The notes beneath the pieces were generated by a model that was not told the DNA's origin, made no database searches, and was given only the letters and a program-made list of their open reading frames with translations. Shown in pieces: positions 15,718-25,523 of a stretch of DNA of 42,261 bases (positions are counted from its first letter, which is position 1; each line of letters begins with the position of its first letter). The position numbers and the translations under genes are program-made. The stretch covers positions 1-42,261 of the forward strand of contig NBMY01000067.1 of assembly GCA_002212985.1 (NCBI GenBank), in the 5' to 3' direction. Source of the stretch: Sphingobacteriales bacterium TSM_CSS. GTDB taxonomy: Bacteria; Bacteroidota; Bacteroidia; Chitinophagales; UBA2359.

Positions 15718-16344
15718 TTACATTTTATCGGTGCCGGCTATGAAAGTGTTTTGGTAGTCGTGGAGGCTGTGTTGTATTACCTCGTGAGCCTCGGCGCGGT
15801 TATACAGATGTGTAATTTGGCAGGTATGCGGTTCGCCGGGCAAGGTTTTATAGGTAAGAAAATAGTGCCGGAGCCTTTCAATAACCGGCTTGGGGCATTG
15901 GTCAATATCGGTAAATTGTCCATACAGGTCATCGCCTTCAAGTACGGCAATTATTTTATCATCAGCTTCTCCTTTGTCTATCAGCCTGAACCCGCCTATG
16001 GGGATGCAGCGCAAAATAATACCGCCATGTGGAATTACCCTTTCAGCCAATACACAAATATCCAGCGGGTCGCCGTCGCCGCGCACCACATCAGCGCGGC
16101 CGGTTTGTTGCCGGCAATACCGGGCAATTTCGTTGCCACAATACGTTTGCGGAACAAAGCCATATAACGCGGGCACTATATTGGAGTATTTCTGGGGCCG
16201 ATCCACTTTAAGCCAGCCGCTTTCCTTATCTATTTCGTATTTCACCGTATCGGCGGGTACTATTTCAATAAATGCCGTAACAATTTGAGGCACATCTTTA
16301 CCTGCCGAAATGCCATGCCACGGATGCGCTTTAAATAGGTTCAT
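15718..16344 (-). CDS. ppa: Family I inorganic pyrophosphatase
   Basis: 208 residues. It hydrolyses pyrophosphate to two phosphates in the cytoplasm, pulling biosynthetic reactions forward. The family I signature is present as DGDPLDI (residues 90-96, metal-binding Asp90, Asp92 and Asp95). KYEIDKESGWLKVDR near residues 35-49 corresponds to the conserved Lys/Glu region, and the active-site Lys/Asp region KGEADDKIIAVLEGD follows. YGFVPQTYCG precedes the signature. It is slightly longer than E. coli Ppa (176). It converges with the LysM gene, 21 bp apart, and sits downstream of a terminator-like hairpin that separates it from the TonB receptor gene. Confidence 0.96.
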   Translation of the reverse strand: MNLFKAHPWHGISAGKDVPQIVTAFIEIVPADTVKYEIDKESGWLKVDRPQKYSNIVPALYGFVPQTYCGNEIARYCRQQTGRADVVRGDGDPLDICVLAERVIPHGGIILRCIPIGGFRLIDKGEADDKIIAVLEGDDLYGQFTDIDQCPKPVIERLRHYFLTYKTLPGEPHTCQITHLYNRAEAHEVIQHSLHDYQNTFIAGTDKM

Positions 16345-16367
16345 TTATAAAAAAGTTTCATAAAACA

Positions 16368-16400
16368 AGCCCTTACAGGTTAAAGCAACCTGCAAGGGCT
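16368..16400 (-). terminator. Terminator-like hairpin after the TonB-dependent receptor gene
   Basis: A 14-bp stem (16387-16400 with 16368-16381) with a 5-nt loop lies 32 bp past the receptor's stop. In the minus-strand transcript the only irregular pair is a G-U wobble. On the plus strand it would be an A-C mismatch, which suggests the minus-strand RNA is the functional one. A moderately U-rich tail follows (TGTTTTATG...). It isolates ppa from read-through. Confidence 0.7.
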
Positions 16401-16431
16401 GTGTTATAGATAAAAATGGGTTTAACACTTT

Positions 16432-19377
16432 TTATTTATTGCTCCTGAAGGTATGTGCTATTTGGAAAATAGTGAATCTTCCGATAAGTGGCGCCCCAAC
16501 TACACTTCTATACTTAGTACCCAATAAGTTTTGAGTGCTGAGTGACAACTGGGTATTTTTAGAAAATGGCAGGGCATAACCCAACGCTAAGTCCACAATG
16601 TTGGCGGCCTCTACATCTCCAACATATACGCCGGTATTGACAGGAAAACCGTCGAGCCATCGGTATTTAAGCCCAATATCTAACCCAATTTTGGAGATGT
16701 TGTAATCAATAGAGGTTTGTATTTTGTTCCGAGGAGCGTTAAGTGCAAGGGTATAGGTTTTATCGCCCACTTCGTAATCAAACTCATCGTCACTTACAAA
16801 AGCGTAGTTGAGTCCTATGCGCAGATCGTCGTTTACCAGGTACGTGCCGCCCAATTCAAACCCCCAAAGATTTACATCGCCCACGTTGGTATAGGTAAGC
16901 AGCATAGAGGGGTCGTTCCATTGGGTGGGGTTAATGGTGCCATACGGGGCAATAGCGCCGGCGCTCGAAATAAGGGTAATCAATTCATCTGCGCCTGTAC
17001 CGTTTGAGTTGCCGTTTACCGTTATACCGTTTACCACCTGCGCCGTATCAAGGGCAAGGTTTACCACTGCTATATAGGGCGTATTGCCGGGGTTAAGGGT
17101 GGAGTTCATGTTATCAGTAATAATGGGCTCAATATAGTTTCGGAGGGAAACAGGGTCTAAGAAAACGTTGGGGGTACGCAGTACAAGTGGTGAAACAAAG
17201 TCTTTGATTTGGGTATAATAAGCATCTGCATTGAGCATGAGTTTATTTTTTACAATGCCTTTATAACCTAGTTCAAAGGTTTGGGTGGTAGAGTTTTTAA
17301 TGGGCGCTAAGTCCACAATTTCGTTGGCATCTACGTCTTCAAACTGTCGGGTATCGAGGTTGAGCAGGCGTATTACATTGCCCACGCCCACTAAGGAAGA
17401 CGGTAGCAGTTTGGCAACAATAGAATCTACTACCCAAGGTTGAATGGGCAGGTTGCGGTCTTCAATAATTTGTTTCAAACCGTTACTGAGGCCGGTAACA
17501 ATAAGCTGATAACCTGCTGTGGTGCCGTTGTTAGCGCCAAGACTGTAATAGGTATCGAGCGGATTGCCCAAAAATGCGGAAGCGGGTGTGCGGTATTGTA
17601 CCAATCCAGCATCGTCGCGACTAAAGGAAAAGCCGTTTCTGTTGCCGGTGCCGCGAATGCCGATACCGGTGGGCAGCGCGCCACTCAAAATGTCGAGCGA
17701 GGTATTGAGCGCTGAGGGCGAACCAAATGCGCGGTTGTAGGTAGCGCGCAGGGTAGTATTAAAATTGGGTTTATACACCACCGCAGCCCGGGGCGAAATA
17801 AAGGCATCTTCTACAAATGTATGCTTATCAACACGGGCACCGGCAATGAGATTTAGTTTGTCGCTTATCTTAAAATCGCCTTGCAGGTAGCCGCCTATTT
17901 CGTTAATGTTGTCGTCGTCTTCGTTTCTGCCGTTAATGGTTGCGTCTGTATTGGGGCGGGTGAGCAAAGCATCTATACCATAAATGAAGCGAAGGCGGTC
18001 TTGAACAAACGAGGTACTGTGCTGAATTTGACCCGAAATAAACTTAGAACGGTCCACAATTAGGTTGCCAGAGCGGAACAAATAAGTGTCGCCGGCGTTG
18101 CTGGCATTGATATAGGCTTGTGCAAACAGGTTTTTCCAAATAAATCGGGCTTGACCAAATGTATAGCGCCAGTTTTTACCCTGCCCTGCACCCAAGCCGG
18201 TCATTTCTATACCGGTAAAACTGTTTTGTCCGCCGGTAAAAATAAGCTCCATGTCCTTTTTGAAGCGGAAATCCAACCTGCCCTCAAAGTTGTAGTTGAT
18301 GATTTGGTTGTCACGCAGGTTGGGTACTGTATCGGTGGTAACCTGCGGACCCTCGGCAGTTTGGCGGTTTAGTACAATTACTTTACCAAAGTTAGGGTCG
18401 GTTGGGTCGGTAATGGTACCCATTTCATTGGGGTCGTCGTACTGCCAATCGAAACCGGTAAAGTATTTACCCGACAGTTTGTAACCAATTTTAACTCCGT
18501 CTTTTTTGTTCACCAGTTTACCGGCATGGCGCAGCGTGGTGGTTGCGGCATAGCGGTCGCCATCGTCGTACAGGGGTGGTTTGGCATCGTTAACATCTTC
18601 GTCTATGATGCCGTCAATTTTTTGCCGTATGCCGCCGCCTAATGCTACAGTGGTGCGGAAGTTTTCTTTCATATCTAACGGCGATTCTGTAATAATATGC
18701 ACTACCCCGTTGGCGCTGTTGGGTCCATACATAACTGCAGCCGGACCTTTAAGCACTTCAATTCGCTGAATATCGAAAGGCGAACTGGGTATCATTTGCT
18801 GGGCGTTTACACGCAGTGAAGGCACCGCAGCTATACGGTAATCTACTAAGGTAAGCAAGGATCCGCCAAAAACGTTATTAAAACCACGCACTACTACGGC
18901 ATTGCCGGTTAAGCCGGTTTTCATAACATCAACGCCCGATGCGGTGGTGAGGTAATCAGTAGGGCTGGGTACCACTACGTTTTTCAACTGTTTGGCTTCA
19001 AGAACCGATATAGAAGCTGGAGCATCCATGGCACGCTCCTTGCGCCGCCCGGCCGTAACAGTAGTAGCATTTAACTCAAAGGTGGTAGCTTTGAGCTTTA
19101 CATCCATTCTGCCCGATGCGGATACGGTCATTTCAATGGGGTCGTACCCTACAAAGGTAAATACCAGTGTGCCGCCGGCAGGGGCTTTCATTTCATAATT
19201 GCCGTCAAAATCAGAAACGGTACCGGTTGTGGTTCCTTTTACCACAATGTTTACCCCTATCAGGGGTTCGCCGGTTTCGTTATCGGTTATGGTGCCGCTA
19301 ACCTGCCGGTCTTGAGCATAAATGCCCTGCAAAGACATCATGCAAATAAAAAACAGCGTTGTAAACAAATACCTCAT
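16432..19377 (-). CDS. TonB-dependent outer-membrane receptor with N-terminal carboxypeptidase-regulatory-like domain
   Basis: 981 residues from the ATG at 19377. The frame is open to 19515, but only the 19377 start gives a signal peptide (MRYLFTTLFFICMM...GIYAQ). Residues about 22-105 form a CarboxypepD_reg-like domain (VSGTITDNETGEPLIGVNI...GTVSDFDGNYEM). A TonB plug follows (PASISVLEAKQL, VVVRGFNN, IQRIEVLKGPAAVMYGPNS, GVVHIIT), and then a beta barrel to the end. Such receptors import siderophores, cobalamin, metals or other ligands using TonB energy. The ligand is not evident. It lacks the SusC-specific plug signature and has no SusD partner next to it. It is divergent from the lipoprotein gene at 19672. 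Confidence 0.93.
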   Translation of the reverse strand: MRYLFTTLFFICMMSLQGIYAQDRQVSGTITDNETGEPLIGVNIVVKGTTTGTVSDFDGNYEMKAPAGGTLVFTFVGYDPIEMTVSASGRMDVKLKATTFELNATTVTAGRRKERAMDAPASISVLEAKQLKNVVVPSPTDYLTTASGVDVMKTGLTGNAVVVRGFNNVFGGSLLTLVDYRIAAVPSLRVNAQQMIPSSPFDIQRIEVLKGPAAVMYGPNSANGVVHIITESPLDMKENFRTTVALGGGIRQKIDGIIDEDVNDAKPPLYDDGDRYAATTTLRHAGKLVNKKDGVKIGYKLSGKYFTGFDWQYDDPNEMGTITDPTDPNFGKVIVLNRQTAEGPQVTTDTVPNLRDNQIINYNFEGRLDFRFKKDMELIFTGGQNSFTGIEMTGLGAGQGKNWRYTFGQARFIWKNLFAQAYINASNAGDTYLFRSGNLIVDRSKFISGQIQHSTSFVQDRLRFIYGIDALLTRPNTDATINGRNEDDDNINEIGGYLQGDFKISDKLNLIAGARVDKHTFVEDAFISPRAAVVYKPNFNTTLRATYNRAFGSPSALNTSLDILSGALPTGIGIRGTGNRNGFSFSRDDAGLVQYRTPASAFLGNPLDTYYSLGANNGTTAGYQLIVTGLSNGLKQIIEDRNLPIQPWVVDSIVAKLLPSSLVGVGNVIRLLNLDTRQFEDVDANEIVDLAPIKNSTTQTFELGYKGIVKNKLMLNADAYYTQIKDFVSPLVLRTPNVFLDPVSLRNYIEPIITDNMNSTLNPGNTPYIAVVNLALDTAQVVNGITVNGNSNGTGADELITLISSAGAIAPYGTINPTQWNDPSMLLTYTNVGDVNLWGFELGGTYLVNDDLRIGLNYAFVSDDEFDYEVGDKTYTLALNAPRNKIQTSIDYNISKIGLDIGLKYRWLDGFPVNTGVYVGDVEAANIVDLALGYALPFSKNTQLSLSTQNLLGTKYRSVVGAPLIGRFTIFQIAHTFRSNK

Positions 19378-19560
19378 AATTAAAAAATTTACCGTTAAAA
19401 AAAGTTTAATTAATGTTCGCAAGTTGGACTGAAGCGGGGAAAAACCGCTTAAAGTACTGCTTAACCCCGTTACTTCGGGTGTAAAAATCGGAAAAAGACT
19501 TGAATTTAAAAGCAATCTTTAGCTTTTTCTTTTTTTAGTAATTGTTGTTTTAAACTTGCC

Positions 19561-19591
19561 CAAATATAAGTGTATGATTTATCTTTTGCAA
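19561..19591 (-). promoter_or_regulatory. Bacteroidota-type promoter for the TonB-dependent receptor, with a long leader
   Basis: On the minus strand a TTG box (19591-19589) is followed after 20 nt by TATATTTG (19568-19561), a perfect TAnnTTTG match. This predicts a leader of about 175 nt before the ATG at 19377. The leader contains a 6-bp stem (AAGCGG with CCGCTT, 19432-19437 and 19445-19450). A regulatory role for the leader is speculation. Confidence 0.6.
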
Positions 19592-19671
19592 TACACGGGT
19601 AAATATATTGTTGAGCCAAAAAAATTTTACCTTTATCTTGCAGTTTGGTCATCTACCGTTCAATTTTAACC

Positions 19672-20862
19672 ATGCAAACCAAGCAAACTCTTGTACTCTG
19701 CCTGTGCACGGCAATCTGCCTGCTGTTCAGCGCTTGTAAACCCACATCGGGCAGCGAGGCAAACAATGCCGGTAAAGCAAATGCCAATATCACCCCGCCC
19801 CCCGGCTATTTGCAGGAAAACCTTCCGCACGCTTATAAATATGTTGAAAAAGCCCCTGCAACACTCAAAAACCTGCTTAGTAATTACGCTTACCGGGTTT
19901 TAGGAGCCGACTCGCTTATTACCACCGAAAAAGAACTGGAAAGCCTGTTTCTGCAACGCGAAAAGGAAGTAATTCCGCAATTGGAAGAACAGGTTTTCGA
20001 TCCGTTGCTCAACTTTGACCCCAATGTTTTGCAAAACGAAGAAAGCAATTATTTGTTTAACGAACTAAAAGAAATTGGCATAAAAGGCATTTTTGCCGAA
20101 GGCATGTATGTGGCGCTGGGCGAATCACCTATACTGGAAGCAAAATTACAGGAGCTTGCGGCAGAACCACTCCGCCTTAAAATTGAATTTGAACAGGCAC
20201 AAACCGATGCCATGGGCGGCGAATACCCTTTTTTGGACCTGGAAGGCGAAATTAAAGCAGTGGCAGTAGGCGAACAACTGCTGTTTGCTTACCCGAAAAC
20301 CGATTACGCAAAACAAATTGAAAGCCATTTCAGGTTTTACCTGCAAACCCTTACCGATGTTCATGCACTATCTGGAAAATATGACCGCGGATACCTTACC
20401 CATGCCCTTTCGTTTGAGCATTACCCCTATGAAACCGATTTGGCACAGATAAAAGCATTTTCGGTAAACTATCCGCAATCGCGCTATGCAAAAGTAATTG
20501 CTCAAATAGCTGATAACCCATCGGAAATGGAATTAGATGCAGACGCACCCAAACCGGTTTACTTAGTCGTGGTGAAACAGCTTAAGCCCCAAACCGATAA
20601 ACAAGGTAATACCCCGCAATGCGCAGAAACCGATAAAGAATTGTACCGCTTTTTAGATAGCGGCATTGATGTGTGCCATACCTTATTAATATACCACAAA
20701 AAAGAACCAACCTGCGCGCTGGTTTACCGCTACTACCCTACCCCCGAAAAAGCCCGAAAAGCTCTGCAAACCTGGAAAACCAAAACGCCCGATGCACAAG
20801 CCGAAATTGTGAAAATAGCTTACAACCAAAGACTTGAACAATGGGAAACGCAGGCTGAGTAA
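19672..20862 (+). CDS. Predicted lipoprotein, family not recognised
   Basis: 396 residues from the ATG at 19672. An upstream TTG at 19645 would only lengthen the N-terminus. The start gives a lipoprotein signal (MQTKQTLVLCLC..., then LLFSAC, lipidated Cys near residue 22). After a Ser/Asn/Ala-rich linker the protein is largely helical and acidic (EKELESLFLQREKEVIPQLEEQV and similar). A C-terminal portion (PVYLVVVKQLKP...CAETDKELYRFL...CALVYRYYPTPEKARKAL) resembles a small alpha/beta domain. I recognise no family. It lies between a divergent TonB receptor and the SusC gene 225 bp downstream. A functional tie to uptake is possible but not shown. Confidence 0.82.
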   Translation: MQTKQTLVLCLCTAICLLFSACKPTSGSEANNAGKANANITPPPGYLQENLPHAYKYVEKAPATLKNLLSNYAYRVLGADSLITTEKELESLFLQREKEVIPQLEEQVFDPLLNFDPNVLQNEESNYLFNELKEIGIKGIFAEGMYVALGESPILEAKLQELAAEPLRLKIEFEQAQTDAMGGEYPFLDLEGEIKAVAVGEQLLFAYPKTDYAKQIESHFRFYLQTLTDVHALSGKYDRGYLTHALSFEHYPYETDLAQIKAFSVNYPQSRYAKVIAQIADNPSEMELDADAPKPVYLVVVKQLKPQTDKQGNTPQCAETDKELYRFLDSGIDVCHTLLIYHKKEPTCALVYRYYPTPEKARKALQTWKTKTPDAQAEIVKIAYNQRLEQWETQAE

Positions 20863-21087
20863 AAAAACTTAGGACTTGCAGAATGAAAGGGAAAAGATAA
20901 CGCATCAATGGCTGGTAAGCCAAAAAGCTGATGCCGGCAAACTTTACAGGCCAAACAAACAGCAAGATTTTTAGCGGTTTTCACAAACTTTTTCCCTCTT
21001 TTGGCATACCAAACGCAAATTAGTCATACATTTCACCCCGATTTTAACAATACGAACACCTCATTACTTAACTTTAAACCAAAATGC

Positions 21088-24039
21088 ATGCCTATGCAAA
21101 AGTTATTTACTTACACAACAACACTGGTTTTTACCCTGTTGCTTGCTTCTACAGCAGCAATGGCGCAGTTTACCGTAACCGGTACAGTAACCGACGAAAA
21201 AGGGGAACCCATGGTGGGCGTTACCGTTGTGGTAAAAAATACCACCGTTGGTACTGTATCTGATTTAGATGGCAATTATTCGCTGAAAGTGCCCGGTTCA
21301 TCGGCCACGCTAACCTTTTCCAGTGTAGGTTATGAAATAAGCGAACAGAGCGTTTCCTCTTCAACAGGCCGCCTCGATGTTGCCCTTGAACCCAGCGTAA
21401 CCCGCCTAGAAGAAGTGGTTATTTCGGGTTTGGCTACTTCTGTTGCACGCCGCAACTTAGCCAATGCCGTATCAACGGTATCTTCCAAAGAACTTACCGG
21501 CGTAACGGCCCCGCAAACCGTAGATGCTGCCCTGTATGGCAAATTTACCGGCGTAGTTATTAATGCCAACTCCGGTGCGCCGGGCGGCGGTATCGGGGTA
21601 AGGCTGCGCGGTCTTACCTCTATTAACGGCAACGCCCAACCGCTCTACATCATTGACGGGGTGTTTATGGACAACTCCTCTACCCCGGCCGGTTTAAATG
21701 CCATTTCGCAAGCCGCAGCGGGCGGAAGCGCCTCCAATCAAGATAACCCCTCTAACCGTCTTGCTGACCTTAACCCCGATGACATTGAAAGCATTGAAAT
21801 TCTGAAAGGAGCTTCGGCCGCCGCGCTCTACGGCTCAAGGGCGGCCACAGGGGTAATAATTATTACCACCAAACGGGGTAAACCCGGAGAAAACATGGTT
21901 AATTTTTCGCAAACGCTTGGGGTGGCTACCCAACTTAAAAAACTGGGTGTCCGCAATTTTGATGCCGAAAAAGTAGAGGCTTCCTTTGGTGCATCGCAGG
22001 TGCCCGTTTTTGAAGCCGCACAGGCCGCAGGTAAAATTTTTAACTACGAAGACGAACTGTACGGTAACAAAGGGCTACTTTCTACTACCAACCTCAGCTT
22101 GTCGGGCGGAAACCAAACAACGCAATACTATTTTGGAACCACCTACAAAAATGAAGAAGGTATTGTTAAAAACACCGGGTACGAAAAACTATCGTTGCGC
22201 CTAAACCTCGACCATAAACTGAGCGAAAGAATCAACTTAGGGTTTAGCAATATGTACACACTATCTTCGGCCGACCGCGGATTTTTCAACAATGATAACA
22301 CCAATACAACTATGGGTGTAGCTTATGCTGCAACGCCGGCTTGGGCCGACTTATTTCCCGATGAAAACGGCAACTACCCCAATAACCCTTACACGGCTTC
22401 CAACTTTTTGCAAACCCGCGACCTCATTACCAACAATGAAAAGGTGAACCGTTATATTGGCGGCGCCAACCTTACCCTTAAAATTTACCAAACCGAAACC
22501 GCAACCCTTCAATTCATTGGTCGTGCGGGTATTGACCGCTACACCCTCAATACCAAAGCGCTGTTTCCGCGTACCCTGCAATTTCAAAAAGACGGCAACG
22601 GAACCAACGGCGCCTCTATTCAGGGTTCGGCAACCAACAACAACGCCAACTTCAACGGTTTCTTTGTACACTCCTTTTTCCTGCCGTCGGGGGTAAGTTT
22701 CAGAACCCAGTTTGGCGGCACGCGCGAGGAATTCAGGTTTAACAATATTTTGGTCACGGCTACCGAACTCATCGGGTCGCAGGAAAATGTTGACCAGTCG
22801 GGTGCGGTATCGGTTGAGCAAACCCGCCGCAACCAAACCGATATGGGCTTCTTTGTTCAGGAAGAGGTAAATTGGGACGACAAAGTTATTGCCACACTTG
22901 GTCTTAGGGGCGATAAATCTTCCAACAACGGCGACCCCAACCAGCTTTACTATTACCCGAAAGCCTCTTTGGCGCTGAACCTGCACGAATTTGGCTTTTT
23001 GCCCGATAAACTGAGTCAACTTAAACTGCGCGCCGCATTTGGACAGGCCGGTAACTTTGCCCGCTTTGGCTCTACCTTTACCTCTTTGGGCAATACGATA
23101 ATTGATGGCAATGCCGGAAGCCTTATTAACACCCTGCGCGGCAACAACGAAGTTGGCCCCGAACGCCAAACCGAAATAGAAACCGGCTTTGATCTTGGTT
23201 TTAACCGCGGCCGCTATGCACTGGATTTTACCTACTACGTTAAATCGGTAGCAGACCTGCTCATTAATGTAAACGTGCCCACCACATCGGGCTTTACCAC
23301 CCGTGTAACAAATGCCGCCGACCTTCGCAACAATGGTATAGAAGTGGGGTTAACCCTGCAACCCATCAGCAACCGCAATTTTAACTGGTACAGTCGCACT
23401 GCCTTCTGGCTCAACCGTTCAGAAATTACCCGCCTCGATGTGCCCGCCTTTAACCTGGGCGCATTTGGTGCAACTTTGGGTACTTTCCGCATTGAAGAGG
23501 GTAAAAGCGCCACCCAAATTGTGGGTATCAGCCCCAATGGCGTAGTAGCTTTTGGCGATGCCGAACCCGATTTTCAGATGAGTTTCCAAAACACACTAAA
23601 CTATAAAGACCTGGAACTGTCGTTCTTAATACACTGGAAACAGGGCGGCGATAATATTAATCTCTCTACCCTGCTGACCGATATTTACGGCACCAGCCCC
23701 GATTTTGACGATACCGACCTTGACCCCAACGGCGAACTTACCAACGGCAACTACCGCCTCAACTCTTTGGGCACTACCGCACAGGCCTGGATTGAAGATG
23801 CCTCTTATGTGCGCCTGCGCGAAATTGGCTTGTTCTACAACTTCCGCAACCTGTTTGACGGTAAGGTGAAAAACCTCAGATTGGGTGTATCGGGCAATAA
23901 CCTGCTTAACTTTTTTCAATACAACAGCTACGACCCCGAGGTATCTAACTTTGGTTCCGATGGTTTTTCGAGTAATGTGGAAGTATTGCCGTTCCCCTCT
24001 GCAAAACGTTTCTTCGGGCATTTATCGGTTTCTTTCTAA
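21088..24039 (+). CDS. SusC/RagA-family TonB-linked outer-membrane protein
   Basis: 983 residues from the ATG at 21088; the ATG at 21094 is equally possible, while the upstream TTG at 21001 is unlikely. The signal peptide ends near AAMAQ. Next come a CarboxypepD_reg-like domain (VTGTVTDEKGEPMVGV...TVSDLDGNYSL), a plug with the SusC/RagA hallmarks (LEEVVISG, GVVINANSGAPGGGIGVRLRG, LYIIDGVFMD, IESIEILKGASAAALYGSR, GVIIITTKRGK) and a beta barrel ending in aromatic ...GHLSVSF, as expected for BAM-assembled barrels. With its SusD lipoprotein partner, encoded 41 bp downstream, it should import a bulky nutrient such as a glycan or peptide. No glycosidase, sulfatase or peptidase lies beside the pair, so the substrate cannot be guessed. 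Confidence 0.96.
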   Translation: MPMQKLFTYTTTLVFTLLLASTAAMAQFTVTGTVTDEKGEPMVGVTVVVKNTTVGTVSDLDGNYSLKVPGSSATLTFSSVGYEISEQSVSSSTGRLDVALEPSVTRLEEVVISGLATSVARRNLANAVSTVSSKELTGVTAPQTVDAALYGKFTGVVINANSGAPGGGIGVRLRGLTSINGNAQPLYIIDGVFMDNSSTPAGLNAISQAAAGGSASNQDNPSNRLADLNPDDIESIEILKGASAAALYGSRAATGVIIITTKRGKPGENMVNFSQTLGVATQLKKLGVRNFDAEKVEASFGASQVPVFEAAQAAGKIFNYEDELYGNKGLLSTTNLSLSGGNQTTQYYFGTTYKNEEGIVKNTGYEKLSLRLNLDHKLSERINLGFSNMYTLSSADRGFFNNDNTNTTMGVAYAATPAWADLFPDENGNYPNNPYTASNFLQTRDLITNNEKVNRYIGGANLTLKIYQTETATLQFIGRAGIDRYTLNTKALFPRTLQFQKDGNGTNGASIQGSATNNNANFNGFFVHSFFLPSGVSFRTQFGGTREEFRFNNILVTATELIGSQENVDQSGAVSVEQTRRNQTDMGFFVQEEVNWDDKVIATLGLRGDKSSNNGDPNQLYYYPKASLALNLHEFGFLPDKLSQLKLRAAFGQAGNFARFGSTFTSLGNTIIDGNAGSLINTLRGNNEVGPERQTEIETGFDLGFNRGRYALDFTYYVKSVADLLINVNVPTTSGFTTRVTNAADLRNNGIEVGLTLQPISNRNFNWYSRTAFWLNRSEITRLDVPAFNLGAFGATLGTFRIEEGKSATQIVGISPNGVVAFGDAEPDFQMSFQNTLNYKDLELSFLIHWKQGGDNINLSTLLTDIYGTSPDFDDTDLDPNGELTNGNYRLNSLGTTAQAWIEDASYVRLREIGLFYNFRNLFDGKVKNLRLGVSGNNLLNFFQYNSYDPEVSNFGSDGFSSNVEVLPFPSAKRFFGHLSVSF

Positions 24040-24080
24040 ACCCCGGGTATCATTTTTTAACACTCAAATTGAAGAACAAC

Positions 24081-25451
24081 ATGAAAATATATAAATTTTT
24101 ATCTTCACTTTTGCCCGTCTTGTTCATTGCCGGCGCATTGTGTACTTTTAACGCTTGCAAAATAGACGATCAGGTTGACCCCAACGGACCCAGCTTAGAA
24201 GGTGTGGAAGGAAATGCCACCGTGGGCGATTTAAACAATGTAGTTACGGGTATTGAGTCTGGTATGCGCAACCGTTTAGGCACTTACTTTGATGGTGTAG
24301 GCGTTATTGGGCGCGAATGGTATCGTTTTTCGGGTTCCGACCCGCGTTTTACCTCCGATTTGCTGGGCAAGGCATCGGCCACGTTAGACAACAACACCTT
24401 TTATACTACCACTCCTTTTGCCGAACGCTACCGCGTAGTACGCAACTGCAACATTTTGCTCAATGCAGTTAACAACACCAATGCCGACCTTACCGACGAA
24501 CAGAAAAACGGCTACCGCGGCTATGCCAAAACCATTATGGCTTACCAGTTGCTGATGGCGCTTAACCAACTGCACCACTGCGGTATAAGAATTGATGTTG
24601 ACGACCCCGATAATCTTGGGACTTTTGTTACCTACGACGAAGGATTGAGCACAATTGCAACAATGCTTAATGAAGGGGCACAATTGCTCCAATCGGCAGG
24701 CGATGAGTTTGCTTTCGGGCTATCATCGGGTTTTGCCGGCTTTAATACCCCGGCAAGTTTCAGGCAGTTTAACCGTGCTCTTGCCGCAAGGGTTTCAATC
24801 TATCAGCTCAACGGAACAGCCGCCCTGCAAAACCTTACCGAATCTTTCTTTGAACTGACATCGGACAGTACTACCTTGTACAAAGGCGTTTACCATCTCT
24901 TTTCAAATGCCGGCGGCGACCAGATTAATGAAATGTACTACCCGCTTAACTCGGCTGCCGGCGGTAACCTGCGCGCCGCGCAGCCCTCCTATATTACCGA
25001 TGCAGAACCCGGCGACCATCGTCTATGGAAAGTGGGTATGCGGGCCGATACCGCTTTTCAGGACGGGTTACAAAGTGCATATGACTTTTACCGTTACCGC
25101 TCGCTGTCTGACCCCATTCCTATTGTGCGCAATGAAGAACTGGTGCTTATATATGCCGAAGCACAAAATCTGAACGGCAATAGTACCGAAGCCCTTTTTG
25201 CCATTAACCTCATACGCAGCGCCGCCGGCCTGCCCAATTACAGCGGCGGAAACAGCCAAAACGAACTGCGCGATGAAATTTTGAAACAACGCCGCTATTC
25301 GCTGTACGGCGAAGGCCACCGGTGGATTGATATGCGCCGCTACGACAAACTGAACGAGTTGCCTATTGATCGCCCCGATGACGATGTGTGGATGAATTTT
25401 CCGCGTCCGGCAACAGAAAACGACGATTGCCCTGCCGAAAGCGCAGGCTGA
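24081..25451 (+). CDS. SusD/RagB-family nutrient-binding lipoprotein
   Basis: 456 residues from the ATG at 24081; an upstream in-frame TTG at 24069 is not needed. The lipoprotein signal ends in TFNAC. SusD-type helical features include a TPR-like segment (AERYRVVRNCNILLNAV, GYRGYAKTIMAYQLLMALNQLH) and the typical C-terminal signature (ELVLIYAEAQNLNG, ALFAINLIRSAAGLP, LRDEILKQRRYSLYGEGHR, WIDMRRYDKLNELP). SusD proteins cap the SusC barrel on the cell surface and capture the ligand. At 456 residues it is on the short side for the family. It forms an operon with the SusC gene and is followed by a clear terminator. Confidence 0.95.
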   Translation: MKIYKFLSSLLPVLFIAGALCTFNACKIDDQVDPNGPSLEGVEGNATVGDLNNVVTGIESGMRNRLGTYFDGVGVIGREWYRFSGSDPRFTSDLLGKASATLDNNTFYTTTPFAERYRVVRNCNILLNAVNNTNADLTDEQKNGYRGYAKTIMAYQLLMALNQLHHCGIRIDVDDPDNLGTFVTYDEGLSTIATMLNEGAQLLQSAGDEFAFGLSSGFAGFNTPASFRQFNRALAARVSIYQLNGTAALQNLTESFFELTSDSTTLYKGVYHLFSNAGGDQINEMYYPLNSAAGGNLRAAQPSYITDAEPGDHRLWKVGMRADTAFQDGLQSAYDFYRYRSLSDPIPIVRNEELVLIYAEAQNLNGNSTEALFAINLIRSAAGLPNYSGGNSQNELRDEILKQRRYSLYGEGHRWIDMRRYDKLNELPIDRPDDDVWMNFPRPATENDDCPAESAG

Positions 25452-25483
25452 TAAGACGTAAATAAAATTTATCGGTTTACTTT

Positions 25484-25523
25484 AACTGCCCGTTGTTTTT
25501 CTACTTCGGGCAGTTTTTTTATT
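25484..25523 (+). terminator. Rho-independent terminator after the SusC/SusD operon
   Basis: A 9-bp perfect stem (AACTGCCCG at 25484-25492 with CGGGCAGTT at 25507-25515) encloses a 14-nt loop and runs straight into a T run. It is 32 bp past the SusD stop. In the rest of the gap up to 25757 I see only A+T-rich sequence with no convincing gene. Confidence 0.85.

Noticed and set aside
22351..23169. A 272-codon minus-strand frame inside the SusC gene
   Set aside because: It is fully antisense to a well-supported SusC/RagA barrel and reads as Arg/Val/Gly-rich sequence with no domain.
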